Numbered from the stretch's first letter, positions 1 through 9,349 are shown. The stretch: DNA of 64,000 nucleotides from Pseudoalteromonas ulvae UL12 (GCF_014925405.1 NZ_AQHJ01000035.1:186001-250000); one strand, 5' to 3'. Notes: a model not told the origin generated them from the sequence alone. Program-made: numbers and translations.

Positions 1-1
1 G

Positions 2-1414
2 CGTTTGAATTGCTTAAGTGTTGGAGTGCTTAATAACGAAACTGCCGCGTTTACAATCGATCAAAGTATGGTTGCGACCGCTGAGCCTGCCGAAATCATT
101 CCAGCCGCCAATACCTTAGGCAGCTGTGACTTGATGCAAAAACACTTAACGGGCCCATTTGAAGCCGATTTTGCTTTTACCAATAGCAGTAATACACCGG
201 TGCGAATTTACCGTGTTGATAACGAAACGGGCGAACTCAGTGCAAGCTTTGGTTTTAAAACCTTAAACACAGGCGAAACCTATGACAGTGCGACTAGCTG
301 GAAATGGTTTGGTAATCGCCGTGCCGCCATCACTACCGAAACAGGCCAATGTTTAGCGGTTGCAGTTATGAGCGAAGAAAACAGCATCAACACTTATGAC
401 ATCACCAATGAAATTGTTGGTGGCACTTCGCCAGTGGATAGCGACGGTGATGGGGTGATTGATTCTGAGGATGCGTTCCCATTTGATCCAAACGAAAGCA
501 AAGACAGTGATGGTGATGGTGTCGGCGATAATGGCGATGCTTTCCCACATGACGCCACTGAAAGTAAAGACAGCGATGGCGATGGTTATGGCGATAACAG
601 CGATGCTTTTCCAAATGATGCCAGCGAATGGATGGATACCGACGGCGATGGCCAAGGTGACAACAGCGATCCGTATCCAAATGATCCTGATAACGGCGGC
701 GGTACCGTCAGCCATTGTGGCGAAGCAACAATTAGCTCTGGGCGTTTAACCCTAGCCAATACTGAATGCGTTGCTGGTGGACGTGGGTCGTTTTATGTCT
801 GGGTTGAAAATGACAATACTGACTTAGTGATTGCAACAGCAGGTGGTGAAGGGGATGTAGGTATTTACTTCAACGCTGATACGTGGGCGACACAAAGTAA
901 TGCTCAAGCGCAATCTGGTAACAGTGGCACAGCGCAAACTTTGTCAGTGACGGCAAATCGCGGTTGGCGCTATATCAGCCTTGAAACCAGTGGTCAGTAT
1001 CAAGGTGTGAGCCTAACAGTCACAGAAGGCCAAGCTGATGGCGGTGATAACGGCGGTGGTACTTTTCCGCCTGTTGATGCAGCCATTGGCAATGCGTGTG
1101 CAACACTAAGCCCATTTACTTACGGTGGAGTTGAGTCAGGCAAAGCCATTTGTACAGGCCAAGGCCACAATAGTTATTATATTTACTTCACGGGAAGCGA
1201 AAGTGAAGTCACCATTCAAACTGCACATGGCGCAGGCGAAGTGAAGTTATACTCAGATACCTCGTGGGCGAGCGCCACGCAGTATCAGTATAAATCCACC
1301 ATAGCAGGCACAACCGTGCAACGTATTACTGTCAGTAATCCAACTGTAGGTTGGTACTACATTACGGCCGATACCACAGGCAGCAATGTCGCACTGCAAG
1401 TGGATATCAAATAA
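2..1414 (+). CDS. Secreted protein with TSP3 calcium-binding repeats and two PPC domains (3' part)
   Basis: The reading frame is open through the left edge, so only the C-terminal ~470 residues are visible. In order: a beta-rich stretch (about residues 45-135) that resembles a VHL-beta-type domain; four aspartate-rich thrombospondin type-3 calcium repeats (about 145-230, recurring DSDGDG); then two bacterial pre-peptidase C-terminal (PPC) domains (about 238-345 and 365-469), each with a conserved Cys pair near its start. PPC domains usually sit at the C-terminus of secreted proteases of marine gammaproteobacteria, where they aid secretion or substrate binding. The catalytic part is outside the window, so protease identity is an inference. 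The C-terminal end is intact and a GC hairpin follows. Confidence 0.85.
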   Translation, partial: RLNCLSVGVLNNETAAFTIDQSMVATAEPAEIIPAANTLGSCDLMQKHLTGPFEADFAFTNSSNTPVRIYRVDNETGELSASFGFKTLNTGETYDSATSWKWFGNRRAAITTETGQCLAVAVMSEENSINTYDITNEIVGGTSPVDSDGDGVIDSEDAFPFDPNESKDSDGDGVGDNGDAFPHDATESKDSDGDGYGDNSDAFPNDASEWMDTDGDGQGDNSDPYPNDPDNGGGTVSHCGEATISSGRLTLANTECVAGGRGSFYVWVENDNTDLVIATAGGEGDVGIYFNADTWATQSNAQAQSGNSGTAQTLSVTANRGWRYISLETSGQYQGVSLTVTEGQADGGDNGGGTFPPVDAAIGNACATLSPFTYGGVESGKAICTGQGHNSYYIYFTGSESEVTIQTAHGAGEVKLYSDTSWASATQYQYKSTIAGTTVQRITVSNPTVGWYYITADTTGSNVALQVDIK

Positions 1415-1438
1415 CCTGACTGAGTACAGTTAAACCCC

Positions 1439-1464
1439 GCCGCGCAAAGCGCGCGGCACATTTT
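1439..1464 (+). terminator. Probable rho-independent terminator
   Basis: Seven-bp perfect GC stem (1439-1445 with 1451-1457), 5-nt loop, then a short T run. It lies 25 bp after the stop codon of the PPC-domain gene. Confidence 0.6.
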
Positions 1465-1638
1465 CCTATACAACAATGCCAAGCAGCACCGCCCCAGTGC
1501 TGCTTTTTTGTGGGCGTAAACATGCCTGCAGGTTAGAGCTGTTATGTTGTGTGAAACTTTAGGGTGTGACTGGGGTTGGGTGTGAATTAAGGGCTGGGCT
1601 TTAGCCTGAGGGTTATTTAAAAGCATTCCTTGCCAACC

Positions 1639-1985
1639 GTAAATCGCGCTTTAGCTCGACAGCTACTTAAACATTTCCCTCTTTTTCAAATTAACCATAG
1701 TGTTTAGCTTAAAAACCGCTTTGCAAATAATCAATTGATATGAACGCAAGCGGTGAAGATAGGACATCCATGGCTAAGCTTTACCTTGCATTCATCCATG
1801 AAATGCTGATATGTGCGAGCTGTAGCAGCGACTTTATGTCGCGACAGGGGTTTACTTTGTGTAAAAGTCAATACTCCCAAATAGAGGTTGCTCAAGTCCT
1901 TACTTGATTCGACAGTGATTTACGTATTGTTTTTTATTGCAAACTATTTAAAATCAATGAGATATTTATGACTGTCACATATTTT
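1639..1985 (+). repeat. Dispersed intergenic repeat, copy A
   Basis: About 350 bp that aligns by eye, with indels, to copy D at 57293-57706. The shared order is a REP-like hairpin (GCTTTAGC core), a segment ending at an ATCCATGAAATG-like motif, a palindromic TGTCGCGACA, and a tail ending GAGATATTTATG + TGTCA. The tail matches the terminal sequence of the RAYT element at 61.6-63.0 kb. The whole 1415-2110 gap otherwise holds only the terminator and a weak REP-like hairpin near 1590-1615. Confidence 0.7.
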
Positions 1986-2110
1986 CTAACCTAATCTTGG
2001 CACTATTTAAGGCCGCTGGTTTCATCATTGTGAACCAGTGAGTTTCAGGCTCAAGTCAGGTGTAAGTAACTTTGTTTTTTGTTTTTCGTACAATATTACA
2101 AACAGTGATT

Positions 2111-2569
2111 TTATATTTTGGCTAAGGTGTGGACCTTCCGTGGGACGTTTTGTTCAAATTTGTATTCCAGCAAAGCAATATAACGATCAACCAGCAGCAA
2201 TGCCTCGCGAAACCCCTCTTCTTTGATCAATTGGGTTAAATGATGTAACGACAACCAATGACTTAAAAAACTAAAAGGGGTTAAAAAACCAATTTGGTTA
2301 ATTTTAGGATGGCGAACCAGTAATTCATTCCAATGATACATAGGTGTAATCACTAAATTATTTTCACCAATATCCAATAATGTACACTGCACTTGTTTGC
2401 ATAACTCAAAAATAAGTTCTTTACGCTTTTTGACTTCGACTAACTGATTTGTGCCCAGTGACGTGCAATGATTGTCGAGAAGTTTATCTAAATCGCAATC
2501 GACATAACTAAACAACTCTTTTTGATAAGGCTGCCATACGTCTAAAAACTGCTTAAGGCATGTATCCAT
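2111..2569 (-). CDS. Hypothetical protein, 152 aa
   Basis: No family recognised. ATG at 2569 is preferred over GTG at 2575: an AGGAAG ribosome-binding site lies at the right distance for the ATG but would touch the GTG. The product is helix-rich and mildly acidic in its first half (ends ...HTLAKI), with no signal peptide or membrane segment; a leucine-rich region covers roughly residues 95-140. It is an isolated gene between two copies (A and B) of the dispersed repeat, so it may be accessory cargo. Function cannot be assigned. Confidence 0.65.
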   Translation of the reverse strand: MDTCLKQFLDVWQPYQKELFSYVDCDLDKLLDNHCTSLGTNQLVEVKKRKELIFELCKQVQCTLLDIGENNLVITPMYHWNELLVRHPKINQIGFLTPFSFLSHWLSLHHLTQLIKEEGFREALLLVDRYIALLEYKFEQNVPRKVHTLAKI

Positions 2570-2837
2570 ATTCACTTCCTTGTAAGGTTGACTCTGATAT
2601 TGCGGTTAATAAAAATAACGTTGGCATTAGCATACAAGTCAAATGTGGATACAAAATGAAAATATCAGGGTGTAACCATTATGTTTTCAGGGAAGGGACG
2701 CGGTATCGCGTTCACCTCATCCAAAAGGATTATGCTAGCACTCAGATAATAAACGATTTAAAGATTTAAATGGTCTGATCTGTACCTGAAAACTGTATTT
2801 GGTATGAGCAAACCTGAAAATAAGCCCTTGAAAATTA

Positions 2838-3127
2838 AAATGAGATATTTTTGGGTGTCATATATCTTTGTTTTATCCATGAAATGCCTGACTCATCAAT
2901 TGTTTATTTTTCGGGCGTGATCACGGGGGAGATTGGCATCGGTGTTGTTTTTAGGCTGTTTGTGTAAACGACTTTATATAGCGACAGAGTTTGTTTGTGA
3001 TTTGTACAATCAATGATTTATAAATAGAAGTTATTCAATCTATCACTAATTTTGATACCGATTTTGTATTGTTTTTTAATGCAAACTATTTAAAATCAAT
3101 AAGATATTTATGGGTGTCATGTATTTA
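2838..3127 (+). repeat. Dispersed intergenic repeat, copy B
   Basis: Bounded by two same-orientation copies of the end motif GAGATATTTxTGGGTGTCAT (2841-2860, and 3100-3120 with AAGATATTTATGG). The interior carries the family landmarks also seen in copy D: TCCATGAAATG, GGGCGTGATCA, TAAACGACTTTAT, GCGACAGA, and a TTTGTATT/TTTAATGCAAA tail. The right end abuts the broken integrase gene exactly where its homology stops. Confidence 0.7.
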
Positions 3128-3498
3128 TGCGCAAACGTTGGGTTTTGTAGGTCGAGTTTTAAGTATTCGTCTACCTGATGGATTTGATTTCTAAGTAATG
3201 GAAATAGCTCAGCTGCCAAGGTGACTATTCTGTGTTTGTTACCTTTGCCGTTCCAAACACGGACACACTTATAGTCAAAATCAATATCTTGAACCCTAAG
3301 CTGGACAGCTTTCATCACTCGTAAACCACTACCATACATTAATCCTGCAATTAAATAATAGCGTTTGCCCAAATGCGACATAAGCAGTTTGACCTCTTCG
3401 GGTGTCATCACGATCGGAAGTTTTGACTGACGTTTACTCCTCACAAAGTTCAACGAGCAATTGAGCTCTTGTTTAATAATGTGTTTATACACGCGCAT
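3076..3498 (-). pseudogene. intI: Integron integrase (IntI) remnant, internal fragment
   Basis: The 140-aa frame contains the central part of a tyrosine recombinase of the chromosomal integron type: LPIVMTPEEVKLLMSHL, LIAGLMYGSGLR (with the first catalytic Arg), QLRVQDIDFDY and VWNGKGNKHR. Full IntI proteins are about 320 aa. This piece lacks the N-terminal SAM-like domain and the C-terminal H-R-H-Y active-site half. After ...LQNPTFA the frame runs into dispersed repeat copy B (3076-3127), so the last ~17 residues are repeat-derived. Repeat copy C lies just upstream. It points leftward, away from the cassettes, as intI does in intact integrons. It should be inactive. Confidence 0.85.
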
Positions 3499-3504
3499 TA
3501 TTCA

Positions 3505-3715
3505 TCAAATGGATTTTTTCAGGTTTGATTTAAGGGAAAATTTATTGGCATCGGTGTTCTTTCTTTATATAGCGACAGAGTCTGTTTGTGATTCGTACAA
3601 TCAATGATTTCTAAACAGAAGTTACTCAATTCCTCACTAATTTTGGTACCGACTTTGTATTATTTATAATATAAGCTATTGAAAATTAACAGTGTATTTA
3701 TATTTTTTTAAGTAT
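3505..3715 (+). repeat. Dispersed intergenic repeat, copy C (degenerate)
   Basis: Shares GGCATCGGTGTT, TATAGCGACAGAG, TACAATCAATGATTT and ACCGACTTTGTATT with copies B and D. The terminal motif is badly degraded (about 3690-3710). It sits immediately upstream of the intI fragment, where the N-terminal half of the gene should be. Confidence 0.6.
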
Positions 3716-3830
3716 TTTTCTATGTATGCGTGTATATACAGTGTTGGTGAGTTTCTCGTATAGTCAAGAAAACGAGCGATTGGGTCGTTTTCACCCCAAA
3801 GCAATTTTAGCCTTAGAGGTAGAAAGCTTT

Positions 3831-3922
3831 ACTGGACGCCCATCTCGGCGCTTGTTTTTGCATAGGCTTCGCCATTTTATGCAAAAACAATCACCAAGCT
3901 GTGCGCCGTTTAGCTTAGCGTT
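3831..3922 (+). other. attC remnant (3' part), identical to part of a second attC
   Basis: These 92 bases are identical to 5300-5391. They contain the long imperfect hairpin expected of attC (TTGTTTTTGCAT pairing with ATGCAAAAACAA) and end with the R' core TTAGCGTT. The upstream R'' half found at 5261 is missing here and is replaced by unrelated sequence, so this is a truncated attC. The short forward frame over it (3726-3926) is not a gene. Confidence 0.7.
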
Positions 3923-3969
3923 CTGATGGAATTGGAAACCCTAGATATTATAGCGTACACAGGATTTTT

Positions 3970-3989
3970 TACTGTATATTTAATCAGTA
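3970..3989. promoter_or_regulatory. LexA (SOS) box-like site
   Basis: TACTG-N10-CAGTA, matching the gammaproteobacterial LexA consensus (TACTGTATATATATACAGTA) in 17 of 20 positions including both CTG/CAG half-sites. A leftward -10-like TATAAT lies at 3948-3953, and a rightward TATAAA overlaps the right half-site at 3988-3993. LexA control of integron integrase promoters is established in Vibrio and class 1 integrons. Here the box is 470 bp from a dead intI, so it may be a displaced PintI or belong to a lost gene. Confidence 0.5.
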
Positions 3990-4059
3990 TAAAATGGCTT
4001 GTTTTAAGTGCTATAAAATCTAACAAAGAAACTTGACGGGACTATACTTTATTTCAATC

Positions 4060-4129
4060 CCTAAAGCTTAGCACTAATGCTGTTGAAACCAGCGGGGTTT
4101 ACAAACAGACATTAGTGCTAAGCTTTAGG
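4060..4129. repeat. Perfect 20-bp inverted repeat with 30-nt loop
   Basis: CCTAAAGCTTAGCACTAATG at 4060-4079 is the exact reverse complement of 4110-4129. It lies in the non-coding part of the cassette array between two attC-like sites, with no T run. It could be the extended stem of a divergent attC or the end of a small element. Confidence 0.7.
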
Positions 4130-4210
4130 ATATGAAGTCTCGCTCAAGTGCCATTTTCCTTCGAGTTTTCCAATCTACGCAGCCAAAACGACTAAAGTCT
4201 GGCTGCCACA

Positions 4211-4312
4211 GAACAAGTCAATGAAATACGACTCCGCAAGTTTTTCATTTTCTTTTGCAAACAACGCAAAGAAACTGCCAAACTTGCTGCACGTATTATT
4301 GAAGCGTTATAT
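4211..4312 (+). other. attC site (integron cassette recombination site)
   Basis: Begins with an R''-like AACAAGTCAAT and ends with R' GAAGCGTTAT. The inner boxes can pair (CGCAAGTTT near 4235 with AAACTTGC near 4280), as expected for the folded bottom-strand attC. It is immediately followed by the start of the next cassette gene. Confidence 0.65.
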
Positions 4313-4327
4313 GTTTAAGGAAGATTT

Positions 4328-4768
4328 GTGGCTCCTCCATTTAAGAAATTTCTTATAGTTATATTTGTTTTAGGCGTTGTGATGTATTTTTGGAGTTCGG
4401 AGTGTGAAGACTGTACGAAGTCAACTCAATCTATTATAACGGCATACAACCTTACCCAAGATGAAGTTAAATATATATCTACAAATATGTTTGACGAGGT
4501 ATTTTTAAATAGCTTGAAAGAAAAGTATCCGAAATATGCAAAGGGCTTAAAAGACGACCGAATTGCATATAACATTAGAACCAAAATTAACACTACTGAT
4601 AATACTTCGGTTACGAAGTTTTCAATTGGATTTAAATACTCGGGATTAGAGGGTAAAAATGATCCTGAGATAGTCAAAGATGCAGAGGCAATATCTAAAA
4701 TACTAGGTGATCGACTATTCACTATAGTAAAACCATATGAAGGTCGAGAGAGCTTAAACATAAATTAG
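4328..4768 (+). CDS. Cassette gene: hypothetical membrane-anchored protein, 146 aa
   Basis: Integron cassette gene flanked by attC sites on both sides. GTG start at 4328, chosen because AAGGAAGA lies 3-10 nt upstream. The N-terminus has two lysines then a hydrophobic segment (about residues 8-24), so the rest (acidic/lysine-rich, ~120 residues, with a Cys pair CEDC just after the membrane segment) is predicted to be periplasmic or a loosely anchored domain. No family recognised. The gene is AT-rich compared with neighbouring chromosomal genes, as is common for cassettes. No promoter was identified. Confidence 0.7.
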   Translation: MAPPFKKFLIVIFVLGVVMYFWSSECEDCTKSTQSIITAYNLTQDEVKYISTNMFDEVFLNSLKEKYPKYAKGLKDDRIAYNIRTKINTTDNTSVTKFSIGFKYSGLEGKNDPEIVKDAEAISKILGDRLFTIVKPYEGRESLNIN

Positions 4769-4781
4769 AGTAACTAAACAT

Positions 4782-4879
4782 ATAACAAGTTACTCAAAAG
4801 GACGCCAAACGCTTGGCTTGCGCTCCTTCGTCGGTAATTTTAGCCAAGCATTTTTGCGCCCATTAGTAAGGCGTTATGT
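4782..4879 (+). other. attC site
   Basis: Starts TAACAAGTTACTC, ends AAGGCGTTATG. The internal boxes are complementary: CGCTTGGCT near 4810-4818 with AGCCAAGC near 4842-4849, and GGACGC near 4800 with GCGCCC near 4856. This is a textbook R''-L''-L'-R' layout and the best-preserved attC in the window. Confidence 0.85.
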
Positions 4880-4897
4880 GTAAAGAGAGTATCGAGA

Positions 4898-5263
4898 ATG
4901 GATTTTCAAACTATACCAATAATTAGAATATTTGATGAAGAGAGGGCCAAAGAATTTTATTTGGGTTTTTTGGGTATGACCTTAGATTGGGAGCACCGAT
5001 TTGAGCAGGACTACCCAATTTATATTCAGGCTTCAAAAGGAAATCTCGTTCTTCATCTTAGTGAGCATTCTGGTGATTGTACGCCGGGCAGCAAAGTCTT
5101 TGTAAATGTCAGCGATCTTGATGCATTGTTCCAAGAAATAACTTCACGGCCTTATAAATACAGCAAGCCCTCAATTGAGCAGGCACCTTGGGGTGGTCGT
5201 TGTTTTACGGTCATTGATCCATTTTCAAACAAAGTATTGTTCAATGAGCAGAAAAACACATAA
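4898..5263 (+). CDS. Cassette gene: glyoxalase/bleomycin-resistance-fold protein
   Basis: A 121-aa single VOC-fold protein. The sequence shows the typical beta-alpha-beta-beta-beta pattern: start around IPIIRIFDEERAKEFY, the FLGMTLDWEH turn, and a C-terminal half with WGGRCFTVIDPFSN. The family includes bleomycin-binding resistance proteins, glyoxalase I and dioxygenases; short single-domain members are frequent integron cassettes. ATG at 4898 follows GAGAGTATCGAG. The stop codon lies next to the following attC (TAACAATACGC), the tight packing expected of a cassette. Substrate unknown; drug binding or aldehyde detoxification are both possible. Confidence 0.85.
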   Translation: MDFQTIPIIRIFDEERAKEFYLGFLGMTLDWEHRFEQDYPIYIQASKGNLVLHLSEHSGDCTPGSKVFVNVSDLDALFQEITSRPYKYSKPSIEQAPWGGRCFTVIDPFSNKVLFNEQKNT

Positions 5264-5393
5264 CAATACGCTCAAACATCGTTCCGGCCTTCGGCCTCCA
5301 CTGGACGCCCATCTCGGCGCTTGTTTTTGCATAGGCTTCGCCATTTTATGCAAAAACAATCACCAAGCTGTGCGCCGTTTAGCTTAGCGTTAG
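5261..5393 (+). other. attC site (long form)
   Basis: Starts TAACAATACGCTCAAAC, carries the TTGTTTTTGCAT...ATGCAAAAACAA hairpin, and ends TTAGCGTTAGGT. Its last 92 bases are identical to the remnant at 3831-3922. Its beginning resembles the half-site at 7648 (shared TCAAACATCGTTCCG). Confidence 0.85.
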
Positions 5394-5399
5394 GTTTTC

Positions 5400-5903
5400 A
5401 TGAGAGTCAGCATACTAATTTCACTTCTAATTTTGCTATGTAGTTGTGGTGAAGGGCGTAAAACACCTGAAGGTTATATTGAAGAATGCTATGGAGGTGA
5501 TTTCTCTAGAAATATGATTGGGAAAACTCCAAACTATTCAGCTGTTCTTGATCTAGAAACATCTAAATGGGAAGAGTTAAGAAACACCTTAAAAAACTTT
5601 GCGAATGAAAATAGGCTGCGTTTCTTTGAGGATATAAGACAAAACGATTCGTTAAATATGTTTAATGTTTCCTTATGTTCAAAAGATGGTTTATGGATAA
5701 ATGCAGACAAAAGGATTTGGACAGTTGGTGATTCACCTGAACATATTCCAATGCCCTTAATGATAAGAGTTCAGGTGTATAAAAATACCGAAAAATGGGC
5801 TTCAATATCCGATAGCTTAAATAGTATTCTTGTTAAAAATTGGCCCAATGATTTAAATACAGAACATGGATATACATCTAGTTATAAAAATTCACTGTAT
5901 TGA
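5400..5903 (+). CDS. Cassette gene: hypothetical lipoprotein, 167 aa
   Basis: Third cassette gene. The N-terminus is a lipoprotein signal (MRVSILISLLILLCSC, predicted acylated Cys16), followed by a soluble domain of about 150 residues with two Cys (in EECYGG and SLCSKD) and several Trp. No family recognised. The start lies 9 bp after the R' core of the preceding attC, so it has almost no 5' untranslated region and probably depends on upstream transcription. A new attC begins 5 bp past the stop (CCTAACAAGAGACT), but this one is interrupted by the IS110 element. Confidence 0.75.
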   Translation: MRVSILISLLILLCSCGEGRKTPEGYIEECYGGDFSRNMIGKTPNYSAVLDLETSKWEELRNTLKNFANENRLRFFEDIRQNDSLNMFNVSLCSKDGLWINADKRIWTVGDSPEHIPMPLMIRVQVYKNTEKWASISDSLNSILVKNWPNDLNTEHGYTSSYKNSLY

Positions 5904-5939
5904 AAACCTAACAAGAGACTATGGCGTCAATAGCTAATT

Positions 5940-7138
<1,199 letters not shown>

Positions 7139-7232
7139 ACTCGCTCGGACAATTAACAATGGGTTATTGTCGCTGCGCTCAATAAGTGTAACCCATTGTC
7201 AATTTGCCGCTTATGCGGGCGTTGGTATTTTT
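7139..7232 (+). other. attC site, right part (interrupted by IS110)
   Basis: Contains GGACAATTAACAATGGGTTA pairing with TAACCCATTGTCAATTTGCC, and ends with R' GCGGGCGTTGG. Its R'' end lies on the far side of the IS (5908-5920). The short forward frame here (7044-7265) is not a gene. Confidence 0.8.
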
Positions 7233-7271
7233 AGAGTACAGCTCCACACCAAGAAGGAAAATTAGGAAACT

Positions 7272-7631
7272 ATGGAATCAAATAAAGAAAAAGAATTAGC
7301 TACAGTAAAAACTGCAATGACAGTTTTGGGTTATGTTATCAGTGCTATTTTCATTGTTTTAGGACTGCCTTTAGTATTAGAGCTAATTGAACCTAACTCC
7401 GCATATGGCGTAAGAACAGCTCAAGCTTTATCGGATGAACATGCTTGGTATCACCTTAACTCAATAGGTGGGTGGGGAATGATTGTTTCTGGTTTAATAA
7501 GCTTTATTACAATCCGAACATTAAAAAACAATGAAAACCTAGAATTAGTAAAATCTATCGTTGCGATCAGTTGTGCGCCAGCCTTATTTCCAATAGTTAT
7601 TTTAGGTTGTACGTACTTATTCATGATGTAA
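7272..7631 (+). CDS. Cassette gene: SdpI-family-like membrane protein, 119 aa
   Basis: Small integral membrane protein with three predicted membrane segments (about residues 15-37, 66-82 and 93-117). The central YGVRTAQALSDEHAWYHLNSIGGW is the signature of the SdpI/YhfL-like family; in Bacillus, SdpI protects cells from the SdpC toxin and acts in signal transduction. Toxin immunity is therefore a possible but unproven role. The RBS is AGGAAACT just before ATG at 7272. It is the last recognisable cassette; a truncated attC follows at 7648. Confidence 0.75.
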   Translation: MESNKEKELATVKTAMTVLGYVISAIFIVLGLPLVLELIEPNSAYGVRTAQALSDEHAWYHLNSIGGWGMIVSGLISFITIRTLKNNENLELVKSIVAISCAPALFPIVILGCTYLFMM

Positions 7632-7647
7632 CAGGTAGCAGAAAATA

Positions 7648-7692
7648 CATACAAGGTGGTCAAACATCGTTCCGCTTCGCTTTACTGGGCAG
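7648..7692 (+). other. attC half-site, end of the integron array
   Basis: ACAAGGTGGTCAAACATCGTTCCGC... resembles the first third of the attC at 5261; no R' core or complementary half follows before nhaR. This marks where the array was cut off. Confidence 0.55.
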
Positions 7693-7832
7693 TATATCTG
7701 AAGTCCACATCATGCAGTTCAGGGTGGAATGTGAAATAATTACCATCTTGATTGAGCGAAAAAAATCAATTTATGAGTGTTTTTTAGTTTAATTTCAATA
7801 GATTATAACCAAGTATTATAAATGTTGGTTTT

Positions 7833-8729
7833 TCATTGATTCATTTGTGCATGCTTAACAAACTCTGAGTAAATGCTGTCTTTAATTAACCTGTCGGGGG
7901 TGAAGGCATAGTAATGTTGAAACGCGTTATCGATGGTGCCAATGAAGTGCACATCATAATGACGCTCGATTTCAGCTTTAACCAGTATGGGCGCTGGAAA
8001 AATACCAAACCCTTGTTCGCCGAGTGCTTTCATTAAGGCGCTGTCATCAACGTGACCTGCTACCGAGATCTCGATATCTAATTCTTGTAACCAATAATAA
8101 ATAGCGCGGCTAACCGGGCTGCCTTTTGCTGGAAGAACCACAGGCTGATTGTGTAAGGATGAGGGAAAATTGGGGCTCAGTTGTTGATGCCACTCCTTGT
8201 TGCCAAAAAAAGCGAGCTGACTTTTACCAATTTCATGACAAAACGCTTTAAAGGGCAACGAGTTATCAAGGGGTTTGTCTGCAAGTACCAAATCGAGTTT
8301 ATGGGTCGCCATTTGAGCTAATAGTTCATCTTGTTGGCCATCAATGCAATGCAAGTTACTGATGCGTTCGTTGTCGATTAACGGTGCTAACCACTTAGAA
8401 ACCAGTGATTTTGGTAAGACGTCAGAAATGCCTACTTTGAGGGTTTTGGATAGGTGACTGAGATCACCTTGGGTGGTTTCGAGCCATTCTTCGGCAATCG
8501 CAAACATATCGTTGGCATACTGTTGGGTGATTTGGCCAAATTCGGTTAAGTGCATGCCGCGACCTTGTCGAATAAATAAAGGTTTACCTAAGCGTTGCTC
8601 TAACTGACTGATTTGGGCACTGATGGTTTGTGGTGTTAAGTGCAGTACTTTGCTGGCTGCAGCAATGCCGCCACAACGGCTCACTTGCCAAAAATAATAC
8701 AGATGATTGTAGTTGATATTGGTAACCAT
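7833..8729 (-). CDS. nhaR: LysR-family regulator NhaR
   Basis: A 298-aa LysR-type transcription factor. The N-terminal winged HTH opens with NINYNHLYYFWQV and contains LTPQTISAQISQLE, which closely match the NhaR subfamily (Na+-responsive activator of the NhaA sodium/proton antiporter). The C-terminal effector domain keeps the NhaR-like HVDDSALMKALGEQGFG segment. No nhaA is nearby, so the target is elsewhere, as is common in marine gammaproteobacteria. It is divergent from the small gene at 8840; the 110-bp gap probably holds both promoters. The first gene with no accessory character to the right of the integron. Confidence 0.9.
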   Translation of the reverse strand: MVTNINYNHLYYFWQVSRCGGIAAASKVLHLTPQTISAQISQLEQRLGKPLFIRQGRGMHLTEFGQITQQYANDMFAIAEEWLETTQGDLSHLSKTLKVGISDVLPKSLVSKWLAPLIDNERISNLHCIDGQQDELLAQMATHKLDLVLADKPLDNSLPFKAFCHEIGKSQLAFFGNKEWHQQLSPNFPSSLHNQPVVLPAKGSPVSRAIYYWLQELDIEISVAGHVDDSALMKALGEQGFGIFPAPILVKAEIERHYDVHFIGTIDNAFQHYYAFTPDRLIKDSIYSEFVKHAQMNQ

Positions 8730-8839
8730 TCGAAAATACCTGCCCTTTGGTCAGAAATAATCAGCTTTTATCTTGCCTATTACGTTAGTAGATTAGCACT
8801 AAGCCTGCAAGACAGGTGCGACTAATAGGTGGTAATAGT

Positions 8840-9151
8840 ATGAAGCTGAAACTGATAATCAAAGACAGGCTGATCCATTCGGGTATGAAGGCCTCACTTG
8901 CTAAGTTACTCAACAATACATTAGCCAAATACGCTTTGCATATTCGCAAAGTGGATATCCATGTTGATGACATCCCAACCAGTCAGCATGGTCCTTTAAA
9001 AGAATGCAAAATTAATATGTTGTTACCAGGTCTGCCCAATATTGTGGTCAAGGCGAAAGGTAAAAATATTGTGCATGCCATTCAACGCGCCTTAAAAAGT
9101 TTGCAATATGTTCTATTACAAAAGTATCAGTTAAAACAGTTAAACCCTTAA
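8840..9151 (+). CDS. HPF/RaiA-like small protein, 103 aa
   Basis: ATG at 8840 is chosen because AGGTGG lies 8 nt upstream; an earlier in-frame GTG has none. The pattern MKLKLIIKDR, a helix, KVDIHVDD, KECKINMLLPGL, IVVKAKGK and an alanine-rich final helix (HAIQRALKSL) suggests the beta-alpha-beta3-alpha fold of ribosome hibernation factors (S30EA/YfiA family). The match is by pattern only and the length is right for a short HPF. It is basic (many Lys), consistent with rRNA binding. It ends 140 bp before a strong bidirectional terminator. Confidence 0.55.
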   Translation: MKLKLIIKDRLIHSGMKASLAKLLNNTLAKYALHIRKVDIHVDDIPTSQHGPLKECKINMLLPGLPNIVVKAKGKNIVHAIQRALKSLQYVLLQKYQLKQLNP

Positions 9152-9291
9152 TTTTGTATTGATTGATCATACGTAGCAGGAGGTGAGCGCACGTATCGTT
9201 TTATTTGATTGGTTAATATGACGGTTAGCCAATCTTTAATGTTCATCCCAAAAAACTTGCATTAGCATGGAAGCTTGCGGTTGAAGCCCAC

Positions 9292-9323
9292 AAAATAGCC
9301 CATTCACAGTGGGCTATTTTTTT
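9292..9323. terminator. Strong bidirectional terminator
   Basis: An 11-bp perfect stem (AAAATAGCCCA / TGGGCTATTTT), 7-nt loop, followed by T7 on the plus strand and preceded by an A run. It serves the gene ending at 9151 and, in the other direction, the gene ending at 9350. Confidence 0.9.
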
Positions 9324-9349
9324 GTGCTGATTTTGAATGTATGGTTACG

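Noticed and set aside
353..749. Three long frames in other phases (353-715 and 402-680 minus, 459-749 plus) over the TSP3 repeats
   Set aside because: Produced by the repetitive Asp/Gly codons of the real gene; the products are low-complexity with no start signals.
2560..2769. 69-aa plus-strand frame upstream of repeat copy B
   Set aside because: No RBS and overlaps the start and RBS of the minus-strand gene at 2569.
3726..3926. 66-aa forward frame
   Set aside because: Covers the attC remnant and has no ribosome-binding site.
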